Source: an uncultured Prevotella sp. (lineage in GTDB: Bacteria > Bacteroidota > Bacteroidia > Bacteroidales > Bacteroidaceae). From it: DNA of 40,370 nucleotides. The stretch spans positions 1-40,370 of the forward strand of contig USJX01000019.1 in assembly GCA_900555035.1 (NCBI GenBank), written 5' to 3'. Numbering within the stretch: position 1 is the stretch's first letter; every line of letters begins with the position of its first letter. Positions 7,573-17,378 of this stretch are shown here, in pieces. The position numbers were made by a program, and so were the translations under genes. The notes below the pieces were generated by a model that was given only the letters and a program-made list of their open reading frames with translations, ran no database searches and was not told the DNA's origin.

Positions 7573-9114
7573 TTAGAAAGGTAACGGACCATTAGGTGCC
7601 GGTGGAGGCAGAGGAGGCAGTGAGCCATCGGCTGCACCACCACTGCCGGCAGCTCCACCATTCATCTTAGATCCCATAATCTCTCCACCCTCCTGCACAG
7701 GCGTGTAGGAATCGGTAGGGTCCTGGAATCGGGTAAACTCGCCACGGAAGTTCAAGAGCACATCGCCCGTGGCACCCTTACGGTGCTTGGCTATGATGAT
7801 CTGAGCCATGCCATGAAGATCGTTACCCTTTTCATCCTGATAGATGTGATAATACTCCGGACGATGCACGAAGAGCACCATATCGGCATCCTGCTCGATG
7901 GCTCCGGATTCACGAAGGTCGCTCAACTGTGGGCGTTTTCCTTCCAGACCCTCACGGTTCTCTACGTTACGAGAGAGCTGCGACAAAGCCAGAACCGGAA
8001 TATTCAACTCCTTGGCGAGACCCTTGAGCGAACGGGAAATAGTGGAAACCTCCTCCTGGCGGCTACCAAACTTCATGCCGTTGGCATTCATCAGCTGGAG
8101 GTAGTCGATCATCAGAATCTTCACACCCTTCTCGCGCACCAGTCGGCGTGCCTTGGTTCTCAGCTCGAACACCGAGAGTCCTGGGGTATCATCCACATAG
8201 ATAGGTGCACCCGTGAGGGCACGGATTTTCTTATCGAGACGTTCCCACTCGCTTGGGTCCAACTGTCCGTTCAGGATCTTCTTACCCGAAATCTCGCAGA
8301 CATTCGAGATAAGACGATTGACCAGCTGAACGTTGTTCATCTCAAGAGAGAAGAAACCGATAGGCACATTGTAATCCACCGCCACATTCTTGGCGATACT
8401 CAGGGCAAAGGAAGTCTTACCCATGGCAGGACGTCCGGCGATGATGACCAGGTCGGAAGGCTGCCAGCCGGAAGTCATTTCATCCATCTGCTGGTAACCC
8501 GTAGGAATACCGGTCAATCCACCCTTGTTCTGTGCTGCACGCTGCAGGATATCCACGGCATCCTTGATAACAGGGTCAATCTGCGTATAGTCTTGCTTCA
8601 TGTTGCCCTGCGAGAGCTGGAAGAGTTCACCTTCAGCATGCTGCATGAGTTCATCCACATCCACACTCTCATCGTAGGCCTGAGTCTCGATGTCGCCGGC
8701 ATAATGAATAAGCTGTCGCTGCAAGTACTTCTGCGCCAGGATTCGGGCATGATACTCTACGTGGGCAGCCGAAGCCACTTGAGACGAAATCTCCATCAAG
8801 TAAGCCGCACCGCCCACCCTCTCTATTTCGCCCATCTTGGTGAGTTCATCGATGAGGGTCATGATATCCACCGGTCTCTCCTCCATGTTCATGGTCTGGA
8901 TAGCCTCGTATATCTTCTGGTGTCGAGGATCATAGAAAGTGGCAGGCTTCAGCACCTCAGACACCACCGAAAAGGCATCGGCATCAATCATAAGCGAACC
9001 CAACACCACCTTCTCCAACTCCACCGCCTGCGGCTGCAGGTGGGCGTAGTTGGTATCTATCTGAGTTTTATTCGTTCTATTATTACTTCTATTACTATTG
9101 TTATCTGTCGGCAT
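7573..9114 (-). CDS. dnaB: Replicative DNA helicase
   Basis: A 513-residue hexameric helicase that unwinds DNA at the replication fork. An N-terminal helical DnaB domain covers about 28-130 and a RecA-like motor follows. The motor has Walker A GRPAMGKTS near 226-234, Walker B ILMIDYLQLM near 330-340, and later DLRESGAIEQDADMV and RKGATG motifs. The last 35 residues are Gly-, Ala- and Pro-rich and probably disordered. It is the last gene of a minus-strand operon, 31 bases after the TPR gene, and is followed by a strong hairpin terminator. No intein is present. The length is a little above the usual 440-480 because of both tails. Confidence 0.97.
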   Translation of the reverse strand: MPTDNNSNRSNNRTNKTQIDTNYAHLQPQAVELEKVVLGSLMIDADAFSVVSEVLKPATFYDPRHQKIYEAIQTMNMEERPVDIMTLIDELTKMGEIERVGGAAYLMEISSQVASAAHVEYHARILAQKYLQRQLIHYAGDIETQAYDESVDVDELMQHAEGELFQLSQGNMKQDYTQIDPVIKDAVDILQRAAQNKGGLTGIPTGYQQMDEMTSGWQPSDLVIIAGRPAMGKTSFALSIAKNVAVDYNVPIGFFSLEMNNVQLVNRLISNVCEISGKKILNGQLDPSEWERLDKKIRALTGAPIYVDDTPGLSVFELRTKARRLVREKGVKILMIDYLQLMNANGMKFGSRQEEVSTISRSLKGLAKELNIPVLALSQLSRNVENREGLEGKRPQLSDLRESGAIEQDADMVLFVHRPEYYHIYQDEKGNDLHGMAQIIIAKHRKGATGDVLLNFRGEFTRFQDPTDSYTPVQEGGEIMGSKMNGGAAGSGGAADGSLPPLPPPAPNGPLPF

Positions 9115-9145
9115 ATCAACCTTGATTCTATATTTTCAAGATAAA

Positions 9146-11782
9146 TTATCTTCTTTTTTTCTTCTTTTCACCAAACATGTCGCCTATGTTATGAACCATG
9201 CTATGGAACTCCTGCTCTGCATAGTTATACAGGAGTAGCGCATCGTCCCAGGATACTCCATGCTCTTCAAGCCACTCGCGGTCATTTCTCAACATCTCAT
9301 CCAGTTTTCTAGTCGTGTTCTTACACATAGTAAAGATTCTGAGCATCTTGTCGAGAGCCATTTCAGGATTGCCCTCTACCATATAAACCAGACAGTAGGA
9401 ATAGCTGTTGATGAATTCTGCTTCCTTGTCTTTCTGTATCATTTTCAGGAAAAGACCCATGGTAGAGGCAAACACCTGCTCCAAATTCTGGTTAGGACCA
9501 GCCCCCTCCATCAATTTCGCAATATCCACCTCGTCAGCGAAATAGGCTTTTATGCGCTCCTTGGCTTTCTGGAAAGACTCTTCGGCATTTTCACCTTTTC
9601 TTTTCAGCAGACAATAAGTGAGTATGGCAGAAACCAATTCCAGGTCTGGATGATGATATTCCAGATCGTAACCCAGCTCGATGGCATCCTCATAACGCTT
9701 CGCCTTGAAGAGCAGGTTCATCTTCTGTATTTTAAGTAACTTCTTGAAATCATCAGATAAGGAATCGCCCTTCTTGAACAGCTCATCATAGACATCGAGG
9801 TAAGGCTCAAGCATATTCAAATCATGATAGCAATCGGCCAACATGGAATAGGCTTTCTTCATGCCAGGCTGGATTTCCAACATCTTCTTGAAATGAATCA
9901 CTGCCATCATCAAATTCTTTTCGCCTTTCTTCTTCATGTAGGCCCATCCTTTCATGTAATGGGTTTCCAGGTCGTTGGCTTCCATACCGTTCAGCAAAGC
10001 CCCTACCATACTTGGCACCTCGAGACGGGTGGAATAACGGGCTGCAGCGAGACGATAACTATCAAAGCAAGGATGCTGGAAAACAGGTGCAGCAAGCACG
10101 GCGTAACCAGGAACTTCACCTTTGGCGTCCTCAAACACATTGAAGAAATCGTCACGATTGAAGTAGAATCTGTAGAAACGAAGCAGATTGCGCAGGTATC
10201 TGGTGCGAATCATGCAAATTTCGGTTTCAGAATCATCAGGAGTCTCATCCTCTTCATCTGACTCATCTTCAGACTCATCTTCAGAATCATCATCCTGCTC
10301 ATCGCCATCTTCAGAATCACCCTCAAAGGTCTCTTCATCTTCCAGTTCTTCGTCATCCTCAAACTCATCGTCATCATACTTTGCCATCTCTGGAACTTCA
10401 GGAATTTCATCAGGATTATTCAACATCAACACGGCAAGCGCATACGCATCGGCAGCACACGAACGATTGGCAGTGGCGGTGAACATTCTGTCGGTATCGT
10501 TCTTTGTGTCAACGGCGGCAGCCTCTGCAAGAATTGGCTGATTCTCATCGAATGGCAAGAACCAATTGGAAATCTCTTCAAAAAACGGATGGTCAGACAG
10601 TTTTCTAAACTGACTCAAGAGAATATCCATGCCCTTTTCCATCATTTCACGGGCATCGATATCCTCATTCATCTCTATATCAATTCTCTTGCCGTCATCC
10701 GACATACGGACACTTTCTGCCTCAGCATCATCGACATCCTCGTTGCCGATGCCATCATCTGCCAGCAAGTCCTTCAAATCATCATCAGCATGCTTAGCAA
10801 TACTGTGCTTTAAGACACCTATCATTTTATCGGAAATACGTTCTCTGAAACTATCTGCATATTCCCGAGACAACATTTCGCTCTTAAGGGTCATGGCAAG
10901 CTGCTTCTGAACCTCAAGAATCAGCTTTAAAAAATCTGTTTTCAAATCTTCACGATACTCCTTTTCGCAAACTCCCTTGGGCATGCGGGTTGAAGCCAAG
11001 AGCAAGCCTATCAAGGCACGCTGCTTCAACTCTTCATTCTTGGCCTCGGCGAAAACAGTTTTCAACAAATCAAACTTCTGGAAGCTGAATACCGTGGTAC
11101 ATGCCAAGGTGACGGCACTAACCAGCAACTGGGAAGTGACGGCATCTACGGTTGGCGAAAGTATGAGATCACGATACAGGCACCATGTTTCACAACCCCA
11201 GTTACCCGAGGTTACAATTGCAGCAAAGATAATCTGACGAATATCATTCAGCTCCTCCTGCAACTCAGTCTGACGCTGTTTGAGTTTCTCGTCGGTCTGG
11301 TTGGTATCGATATATAACATCGCCATATCAGAAAGCGTAGATTCAAGGGTGCTCAGGAAATCTTCCTTATCCAACTGCTCACTCTTTTCCTTCAAATCCA
11401 TAAAGACACTCGGCTTGGAGCAACGGTAAGCAACCTCTAAGCTACACAGATATTCATTCAATTCTCTTTGAATTCTACTCAACTCTGCCGCTCTGCCTTC
11501 CAGAGTCTTGATATCCATATCCGTGATGCAAAAATCACGTTTCTTACCTGCTGCATGAAAAACAGCTTTGCCTGCCTCATGCTTAGTATAATCAATGCCC
11601 ATTCCTTCGCTTACCTGACTCAACCATCCAAGCATATAAATAACATCGCCATCCTGAACCGAAGCTCCAGGAATTTTCCGGATAAGGGAGGAAAGAGTGG
11701 CACAGAATTTGAAATAGTCGCCCTTCGACAATTCCTTACGTGCCTCAGCAAAAGCCTGCTCTACATCGTTTTTTTCTTTCAT
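9146..11782 (-). CDS. Large acidic TPR-repeat protein of unknown function
   Basis: An 878-residue soluble protein with no signal peptide or membrane segment. The N-terminal 370 residues are helical. Near 475-530 lies a very acidic stretch, almost all Asp, Glu and Ser, likely disordered. The C-terminal third carries tetratricopeptide-like helices (for example GWAYMKKKGEKN, HFKKMLEIQPGMKKAYSMLA, LLFKAKRYEDAIELGY). The tail ends in a Lys/Arg run (GEKKKKRR). Such proteins are usually scaffolds for protein contacts. It sits 31 bases before dnaB and 28 bases after the lipoprotein gene in one operon. I cannot assign a function, and a link to replication is only inferred from position. Confidence 0.85.
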   Translation of the reverse strand: MKEKNDVEQAFAEARKELSKGDYFKFCATLSSLIRKIPGASVQDGDVIYMLGWLSQVSEGMGIDYTKHEAGKAVFHAAGKKRDFCITDMDIKTLEGRAAELSRIQRELNEYLCSLEVAYRCSKPSVFMDLKEKSEQLDKEDFLSTLESTLSDMAMLYIDTNQTDEKLKQRQTELQEELNDIRQIIFAAIVTSGNWGCETWCLYRDLILSPTVDAVTSQLLVSAVTLACTTVFSFQKFDLLKTVFAEAKNEELKQRALIGLLLASTRMPKGVCEKEYREDLKTDFLKLILEVQKQLAMTLKSEMLSREYADSFRERISDKMIGVLKHSIAKHADDDLKDLLADDGIGNEDVDDAEAESVRMSDDGKRIDIEMNEDIDAREMMEKGMDILLSQFRKLSDHPFFEEISNWFLPFDENQPILAEAAAVDTKNDTDRMFTATANRSCAADAYALAVLMLNNPDEIPEVPEMAKYDDDEFEDDEELEDEETFEGDSEDGDEQDDDSEDESEDESDEEDETPDDSETEICMIRTRYLRNLLRFYRFYFNRDDFFNVFEDAKGEVPGYAVLAAPVFQHPCFDSYRLAAARYSTRLEVPSMVGALLNGMEANDLETHYMKGWAYMKKKGEKNLMMAVIHFKKMLEIQPGMKKAYSMLADCYHDLNMLEPYLDVYDELFKKGDSLSDDFKKLLKIQKMNLLFKAKRYEDAIELGYDLEYHHPDLELVSAILTYCLLKRKGENAEESFQKAKERIKAYFADEVDIAKLMEGAGPNQNLEQVFASTMGLFLKMIQKDKEAEFINSYSYCLVYMVEGNPEMALDKMLRIFTMCKNTTRKLDEMLRNDREWLEEHGVSWDDALLLYNYAEQEFHSMVHNIGDMFGEKKKKRR

Positions 11783-11810
11783 TGTTTAGTTAAAATTAAT
11801 TGTTCAAAAA

Positions 11811-12734
11811 TTACTCTTTCTCTGCTCTTTTCCTAGCCAGCTGCAAGTCGCGCTGAAGCGGCTCCATGGCATGGCTGAATTTGAGCTGAGGCAGACTTTT
11901 GATGGTATGGGCATCTAGTTTATAATATTTCTTCAACAGGGTAGCGTACTTCTGAACGCCATACTTGTTAATACTATCCACTGCAATGTCGTATGCTGTC
12001 AAGAATCTGTTTATTTGGTCTTTACGGCGACCATCGGACTTCAGCTTGGTGCGAAAGGCAATGGCACCCAGGTTGATGTTCTTGTCGCGGCTGTCCATCA
12101 GCACCACGTTCTGAGCCATTCGTGCCCTGGTAGCGTAAGGCTCAGGCAGGAGCATGGCATCCATCTCGTTGTTGAGAAGCATGCTCAGGCGAATGTTCAA
12201 ATCGTTGATCTGCACGCGATACACCTCGTACTTCGGCTTCGCGCTGTCGATGGCGAGGTCGGCGAGATAATCGGTGGCAGAATGGCGGGTGATGGCTATC
12301 ATCTTATCGGACAACTGCTTGAGTTCCGACACACGTGCCTTTCTATTGGATATCAACTGCCAATAGAGATTGGTTGATATGGGATAAAAGAGAGGCGTTC
12401 CCATCTTCTCGATGTGGGCAGCACGAACCAGGTCGGTCACCGTTCCCTCTACCCTGCCGCGGGCGATGGCGGTATCGCAGTCCATCTGGGCATTATACCG
12501 ATACAGATGCACCGTTACTCCCTGCTTCAGGAAAATGCTGTCTTCGTACGCCAGATATACCGGAAGGCAATCTAGCGTAGGCATCACACCAATCTTAAGG
12601 GAAGCCCGGTCGATGCTGTCGAGGCGAGCTTTCTCCTGCTTGCTCAGCCGATGACGCTCCTGCTCGGAATTGCTACAACTGTACATTCCAAAAATGAAGC
12701 CGCTCACCAACATGATCCATATTAATCTCTTCAT
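11811..12734 (-). CDS. Orphan ABC-type solute-binding lipoprotein (SsuA/THI5-like)
   Basis: A 307-residue protein starting with a lipoprotein signal (MKRLIWIMLVSGFIFGMYSC, lipid Cys at 20). It then shows a periplasmic-binding fold: the SLKIGVMPTLDCLPVYLAYEDS opening is like SsuA/THI5 proteins, and LNNEMDAMLLPEPYATRA matches the ligand-cleft helix of that family. These proteins bind sulfonates, pyrimidine precursors, nitrate or similar small molecules. No permease or ATPase gene lies nearby, so the partner and ligand are unknown. It lies 13 bases after the methyltransferase gene, inside an operon of DNA and RNA enzymes, which is an odd setting. Confidence 0.75.
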   Translation of the reverse strand: MKRLIWIMLVSGFIFGMYSCSNSEQERHRLSKQEKARLDSIDRASLKIGVMPTLDCLPVYLAYEDSIFLKQGVTVHLYRYNAQMDCDTAIARGRVEGTVTDLVRAAHIEKMGTPLFYPISTNLYWQLISNRKARVSELKQLSDKMIAITRHSATDYLADLAIDSAKPKYEVYRVQINDLNIRLSMLLNNEMDAMLLPEPYATRARMAQNVVLMDSRDKNINLGAIAFRTKLKSDGRRKDQINRFLTAYDIAVDSINKYGVQKYATLLKKYYKLDAHTIKSLPQLKFSHAMEPLQRDLQLARKRAEKE

Positions 12735-12747
12735 AATCTTTCAAATT

Positions 12748-13929
12748 TTACTCTACATAGAGAACGAGTCCCTTCAAATACTCACCCTCAGGGTGATAGA
12801 TATTGATAGGATGGTCGGCTGGCTGATGCAGCTGGTGCAGGATGCGCACCTTTCTGCCTGCCTGGGCAGCAGCCGTGAACACAGCGTTGCGGAAGTTATC
12901 CTTGGTAACCACCTGCGAACAGCTGAAGGTGAAGAGGATTCCACCCTTCTTGATGCGCTGCAATCCCTTGACATTGAGACGAGTGTAACCCTTCAGGGCA
13001 TTGCGCAAGGCTGCACGATGCTTGGCAAAAGCCGGCGGATCGAGGATAATGAGGTCATACTGCTGGTCGTGCTCATCAAGATACTTGAAGGCATCCTCGC
13101 AGAAAGCCTCATGGCGTGCATCGCCAGGGAAATTCAAGGCGATGTTCTCATTGGTCAGTTCGATGGCCTTGGCACTGCTATCCACAGAATGCACTACCCT
13201 GGCATTGCCTCTCATGGCATAAACAGAGAAACCACCGGTATAGCAGAACATATTGAGCACGCTCTTGCCCTTGGCATAATGCTCAAGCAAGGAACGGTTC
13301 TCTCGCTGATCTACGAAGAAGCCGGTCTTCTGACCACGCAGCCAGTCGATATGGAACTTCAATCCATTCTCCACAGCCACATCATCGGCATCACCGCCCA
13401 GGATAAAGCCATTCTCCTGACGGAGGTCTGCCTTGTAAGGCAAAGTGGTCTCACTCTTGTAATAGATGTTCTGCAGCTCATCGCCCATCACCTCTTTCAA
13501 AGCCTTGGCAATCTCCATGCGGCAAACGTGCATACCCACACTGTGAGCCTGCATCACGGCTGTAGGACCATAGCAGTCGATGACCAGACCAGGCAAGTTA
13601 TCACCCTCGCCATGCACCAGTCGATAGGTATTGTTGTCTGGGTTGCCGGCAATATCTACCGCCAATCGCATCTTATAAGCCGACTCCAGGCGAGAACGCC
13701 AGAACTCATCGTCAATGGCAACATCGCTGAACGAGAGCACACGCACGGCGATAGAGCCAATCTGATAATGACCTACCGCAATGAAATCGCCGGTGCTGGT
13801 AAACACTCTTACGATTTCACCTTCTTCTATATCATTGTCCATGCGCTGGATAGCACCGGAAAATATCCATGGATGGAATCTCTTGAGAGATTCTTCTTTA
13901 CCTTTCTTTAAATATACGTTCTTATACAT
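12748..13929 (-). CDS. RlmI/RlmK-type class I rRNA methyltransferase
   Basis: A 393-residue SAM-dependent methyltransferase. An N-terminal PUA-like domain (about 1-75) binds RNA. The Rossmann domain contains NMFCYTGGFSVYAM near 223-236 for SAM and LIILDPPAFAKHR near 295-307 as the catalytic/substrate motif. The C-terminal FTFSCSQ holds the conserved Cys region. RlmI methylates a cytosine at C5 in 23S rRNA (m5C1962 in E. coli). The specific target here is inferred from the family. It lies 14 bases after the exonuclease gene in the dnaB operon. Confidence 0.88.
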   Translation of the reverse strand: MYKNVYLKKGKEESLKRFHPWIFSGAIQRMDNDIEEGEIVRVFTSTGDFIAVGHYQIGSIAVRVLSFSDVAIDDEFWRSRLESAYKMRLAVDIAGNPDNNTYRLVHGEGDNLPGLVIDCYGPTAVMQAHSVGMHVCRMEIAKALKEVMGDELQNIYYKSETTLPYKADLRQENGFILGGDADDVAVENGLKFHIDWLRGQKTGFFVDQRENRSLLEHYAKGKSVLNMFCYTGGFSVYAMRGNARVVHSVDSSAKAIELTNENIALNFPGDARHEAFCEDAFKYLDEHDQQYDLIILDPPAFAKHRAALRNALKGYTRLNVKGLQRIKKGGILFTFSCSQVVTKDNFRNAVFTAAAQAGRKVRILHQLHQPADHPINIYHPEGEYLKGLVLYVE

Positions 13930-13943
13930 TATTATATATAGGG

Positions 13944-14555
13944 TTATAATTCGTCAATCTCATAATCGCCAGTCTGCGTCAGGCGAACAAACTCTTCATA
14001 CAGGTTGATGCAGCACCAGGCATCGGTGGCAGCATACAGGCACTGAGCCTCTCTAAGCTCGTGGGCCTCCCAGTTGCTCAGGCGTTGCGCCTTGCTAATC
14101 TTCAGATGGAAGAGGTTGGCATAGAGTTTCTGCAAACTCATATCCTTGATACCGAAATTCTTCGCCACATCCTGCAACTCCACGAAATAGCCAGCCTTGA
14201 ATTCGCAGCGTCGATGAAGCTGCAAGAGATCATCATGCCAGGAGAGACCAATCTTTGGCACCTTCTTATCCTCCAGGAAGCGGATGATGGCTGGCGTCAT
14301 GCCCGTGAGATGCAAGCGGAAGAGATAACAGGTGTCACGACAACTCACCTGCAACAGCGATACCTGATAATGATGACCCTTGGAGAAGCTAGGCCGCGTC
14401 TCCGTATCAACACCCAAAATATCCTGCTGCAAGAGGAAATCTACTGCGGCATCTGTATCTTCAGCCTTGTCTATCACAATCACCTTACCTGGGAAGAGAG
14501 CCCTTGGCAAACTGTTGACTGTTTTCTTGTCGAAACTAGTGAAAATAATCTTCAT
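13944..14555 (-). CDS. DEDDy 3'-5' exonuclease, RNase D-like
   Basis: A 203-residue single-domain exonuclease. Exo I is VDTETRPSF (Asp and Glu near 50-52), Exo II is GLSWHDDLLQL near 105-115, and Exo III is YAATDAW near 174-180, with the Tyr and Asp of the DEDDy class. The family includes RNase D and the WRN exonuclease domain. Without an HRDC domain the substrate, RNA or DNA, stays open. It is the first gene of the operon running to dnaB, starting about 25 bases from a minus-strand -7 box and divergent from ftsK. Confidence 0.88.
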   Translation of the reverse strand: MKIIFTSFDKKTVNSLPRALFPGKVIVIDKAEDTDAAVDFLLQQDILGVDTETRPSFSKGHHYQVSLLQVSCRDTCYLFRLHLTGMTPAIIRFLEDKKVPKIGLSWHDDLLQLHRRCEFKAGYFVELQDVAKNFGIKDMSLQKLYANLFHLKISKAQRLSNWEAHELREAQCLYAATDAWCCINLYEEFVRLTQTGDYEIDEL

Positions 14556-14580
14556 TTTACATTTTATTCATTACAAGTTG

Positions 14581-14588
14581 CAAAATTA
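14581..14588 (-). promoter_or_regulatory. -7 box for exonuclease-dnaB operon
   Basis: On the minus strand TAATTTTG fits TAnnTTTG and lies about 26 bases before the exonuclease start. A matching -33 TTTG is not evident. It is divergent from the ftsK promoter 45 bases away. Confidence 0.55.
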
Positions 14589-14611
14589 AAAAAAAAAGCC
14601 GAGAAAAAGGA

Positions 14612-14640
14612 TTGTTTCTCGCACTTTTTTACTAATTTTG
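14612..14640 (+). promoter_or_regulatory. ftsK promoter
   Basis: A -33 TTG at 14612-14614 is followed after 18 bases by TAATTTTG (14633-14640), a good -7 box 28 bases before the ftsK start codon. Confidence 0.65.
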
Positions 14641-14668
14641 CAGAGAAATATTTAAACGTTAGATAAAA

Positions 14669-17311
14669 ATGGCAAGAAAAAAGACAGCAGGCAGAGCTAA
14701 ATCGTTTAGCGAAGCCATTGGTTTACAATATATTTTCAACAATACCATCACCGATTTCTTCCTAGGACTCGCTCTAGTGGTGATGGCAGTGGTTTTACTC
14801 ATTGCGATGGTTTCGTTCATCAATACGGGAGCGGCAGACCAAAGTTTGCTAGAAAACCTGCGACCGGGCGAATGGACCAACACGGAGAAGCAATTCCAGA
14901 ACTATTGCGGTTCGATGGGTGCCATCATCTCTTACTGGCTCATGGCGCAGAACTTCGGTTTCCCAGCCTTCCTGCTTCCATGCTTCGTGGCGATGGCGGG
15001 ATTCCAGCTGATGCATGTATATACCATCAACCTGTGGAAGTGGTTCCTCAGCATGATGATCATCATGCTCTGGTCGAGCATCACCTTCGCCAAGTTCCTC
15101 ACCCCACTGATGGGCAACCTCATCTTCAACCCTGGCGGAAAGCACGGACTCTATGTGGTGCAGAATCTGGAAAACGTGGTAGGTCCTCCGGGACTCACCG
15201 CCATTCTCCTCTTCGTGGCCATCGCCTTCCTTACCTATCTCACCACCGAGACCATCACCATCGTGAGAAAGGCCCTCAACCCTATCGGATATATATCTAA
15301 TAAGGTGAAGTTCGAGATTACCAACCATGGAGAATCAAACACTGAGGCCATAGACCAGGCCTACCAGCAGGCAGAAAGAGGCAGGGAGATGGATGATGAT
15401 GAAGAAGAAGATGAAGATGAGAAGCTGACTCCCGCCCAGGAAGAGCCAAAGCAGGATGATGCAAATAAAGAAAATCCTGCCCAGCAGAATAACGAGGAGA
15501 AGACACTGCAAACAGTGGACCTCGATGCTAACAAGGAAGAGGGGGAAACGGAAGGCAGTGTAGCCAACGCCACCGTGAACTCAACGGAGCCGATAGCCAC
15601 GGCTACCAATACTAGCAGCACCCCTAGCTTCCTGGAGATTAAACGCAAACAGCGCGCAGAAAAAGCTGAACGCGAAAGACTGGAGATGGAAGCTGCCGCT
15701 GCAGCATCTGAGCACGTGGGTATGGACATATCCGTGGCTCTGGGCGAAGAGAAAGCTACCAGCAACACGGTGAGCAATGCCGAGGTACTCAACACGCCTA
15801 TCAATCCTAAGGAACCGTTCACCAAATACAAGTACCCTACCCTCAACCTCCTGAAGAGATATGACGACCAGGAGGTTTCCATCGACGAGGAGGAGCAGAA
15901 GGCCAACAAGAACCGCATCATCGAGGTGCTCAACAACTTCGGTGTGCAAATCAAGACCATCAGGGCTACGGTGGGTCCTACCATCACCCTCTACGAGATT
16001 CAGCCTGCCGAGGGCGTTCGCATCTCAAAGATCAAAAACCTGGAGGATGATATCGCCCTGAGTCTGGCGGCTCTGGGTATCCGAATCATTGCCCCTATCC
16101 CTGGCAAGGGAACCATCGGTATCGAGGTGCCTAATGCCAAGGCGAACATTGTGAGCATGGAGAGCATCCTGAACTCGAAGAAGTTCCAGGAAACCAAGAT
16201 GGAACTGCCTATCGCTTTGGGTAAGACCATCACCAACGAGGTGTTCATGGTAGATTTGGCAAAGATTCCTCACCTGCTTGTTGCCGGTGCTACAGGTCAG
16301 GGTAAGTCTGTTGGCTTGAACGCCATCATCACTTCCCTACTCTACAAGAAGCATCCTAACGAATTGAAGCTCGTGCTCATCGACCCTAAGAAGGTGGAAT
16401 TCAGCGTATATTCGCGCATCACCAATAAGTTTATGGCAGCTGTTCCTGACGAGGAGGAGCCTATCATCACCGATGTAACCAAGGTGGTGAGAACCCTGAA
16501 CAGCCTCTGCGTGCTGATGGATAGCCGTTACGACCTGCTGAAGAAGGCGGGTGCAAGAAACATCAAGGAATATAATCAGAAATACGTGAACCATCGTCTG
16601 AAACTAACTGACGGACACGAATTTATGCCATACATCGTAGTAATAATCGATGAGTTTGGTGATTTGATTATGACAGCCGGCAAAGAGGTGGAGCTTCCTA
16701 TTGCACGTATCGCCCAGCTGGCACGTGCCGTGGGTATCCACATGATCATCGCCACCCAGCGTCCTACCACCAGCATCATCACAGGTAACATCAAGGCCAA
16801 CTTCCCTGGCCGTATCGCCTTCAAGGTGACATCGGCCATCGACTCCAAGACCATCCTTGACAGAACCGGTGCCAACCAGCTGATAGGTCGTGGTGATATG
16901 CTTTATCTGAACGGCAACGAGCCTGTGCGTGTGCAGTGTGCCTTTGTTGATACTCCAGAGATTGAGCGCATCAATGAATACATCTGCAACCAGCCTGGTC
17001 CTATCGAGCCAATGGAGCTCCCAGAACCGGCTAGCGAAGATGGCGGCGTAGGCGGCAACGGCAGCGTAGATGCCCGCAACCTGGACCCTTATTTCGAGGA
17101 GGCAGCCCATGCCATCGTTCTCTCACAGCAGGGAAGCACCAGCATGATTCAGCGCAGATTCAGCATCGGCTACAACCGTGCCGGCAGACTGATGGACCAG
17201 CTTGAAGCTGCAGGCATCGTAGGAGCTGCACAGGGCAGCAAGCCTAGAGAGGTGCTTCTGCAGGATGAAAGCCAGCTCAACACCTTACTGATGCAGCTGA
17301 GAAACTCGTAA
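14669..17311 (+). CDS. ftsK: FtsK/SpoIIIE DNA translocase
   Basis: An 880-residue septal DNA pump that clears chromosome ends during division and supports dimer resolution. About four hydrophobic segments lie in residues 25-205. A long acidic and Glu/Ala-rich linker follows (about 230-370). The motor has Walker A GATGQGKSVGLN near 540 and Walker B YIVVIIDEFGDLIMT near 655. A C-terminal winged-helix gamma domain (SMIQRRFSIGYNRAGRLMDQ) reads polarity sequences. Length is normal for Bacteroidetes. The LolA-like gene follows 175 bases downstream, an order common in this phylum. Confidence 0.97.
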   Translation: MARKKTAGRAKSFSEAIGLQYIFNNTITDFFLGLALVVMAVVLLIAMVSFINTGAADQSLLENLRPGEWTNTEKQFQNYCGSMGAIISYWLMAQNFGFPAFLLPCFVAMAGFQLMHVYTINLWKWFLSMMIIMLWSSITFAKFLTPLMGNLIFNPGGKHGLYVVQNLENVVGPPGLTAILLFVAIAFLTYLTTETITIVRKALNPIGYISNKVKFEITNHGESNTEAIDQAYQQAERGREMDDDEEEDEDEKLTPAQEEPKQDDANKENPAQQNNEEKTLQTVDLDANKEEGETEGSVANATVNSTEPIATATNTSSTPSFLEIKRKQRAEKAERERLEMEAAAAASEHVGMDISVALGEEKATSNTVSNAEVLNTPINPKEPFTKYKYPTLNLLKRYDDQEVSIDEEEQKANKNRIIEVLNNFGVQIKTIRATVGPTITLYEIQPAEGVRISKIKNLEDDIALSLAALGIRIIAPIPGKGTIGIEVPNAKANIVSMESILNSKKFQETKMELPIALGKTITNEVFMVDLAKIPHLLVAGATGQGKSVGLNAIITSLLYKKHPNELKLVLIDPKKVEFSVYSRITNKFMAAVPDEEEPIITDVTKVVRTLNSLCVLMDSRYDLLKKAGARNIKEYNQKYVNHRLKLTDGHEFMPYIVVIIDEFGDLIMTAGKEVELPIARIAQLARAVGIHMIIATQRPTTSIITGNIKANFPGRIAFKVTSAIDSKTILDRTGANQLIGRGDMLYLNGNEPVRVQCAFVDTPEIERINEYICNQPGPIEPMELPEPASEDGGVGGNGSVDARNLDPYFEEAAHAIVLSQQGSTSMIQRRFSIGYNRAGRLMDQLEAAGIVGAAQGSKPREVLLQDESQLNTLLMQLRNS

Positions 17312-17378
17312 GTAAAACGCCCTGAACCCATGGTCACCGGCCGATGGGAAAGACAAAGGGCAAAAACATTTAAACCTT

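Noticed and set aside
7783..9144. Long plus-strand open frame (453 codons) opposite dnaB
   Set aside because: It is fully antisense to a clear dnaB, has His/Leu-rich composition typical of a shadow frame and no domain.
12600..12760. Thiamine riboswitch upstream of the THI5-like lipoprotein gene
   Set aside because: Only 13 bases separate it from the upstream gene and no TPP-riboswitch motif is visible.
12670..13911. Long plus-strand open frame (413 codons) opposite the RlmI-like gene
   Set aside because: Antisense shadow of a gene with intact methyltransferase motifs; no promoter and no recognisable protein features.
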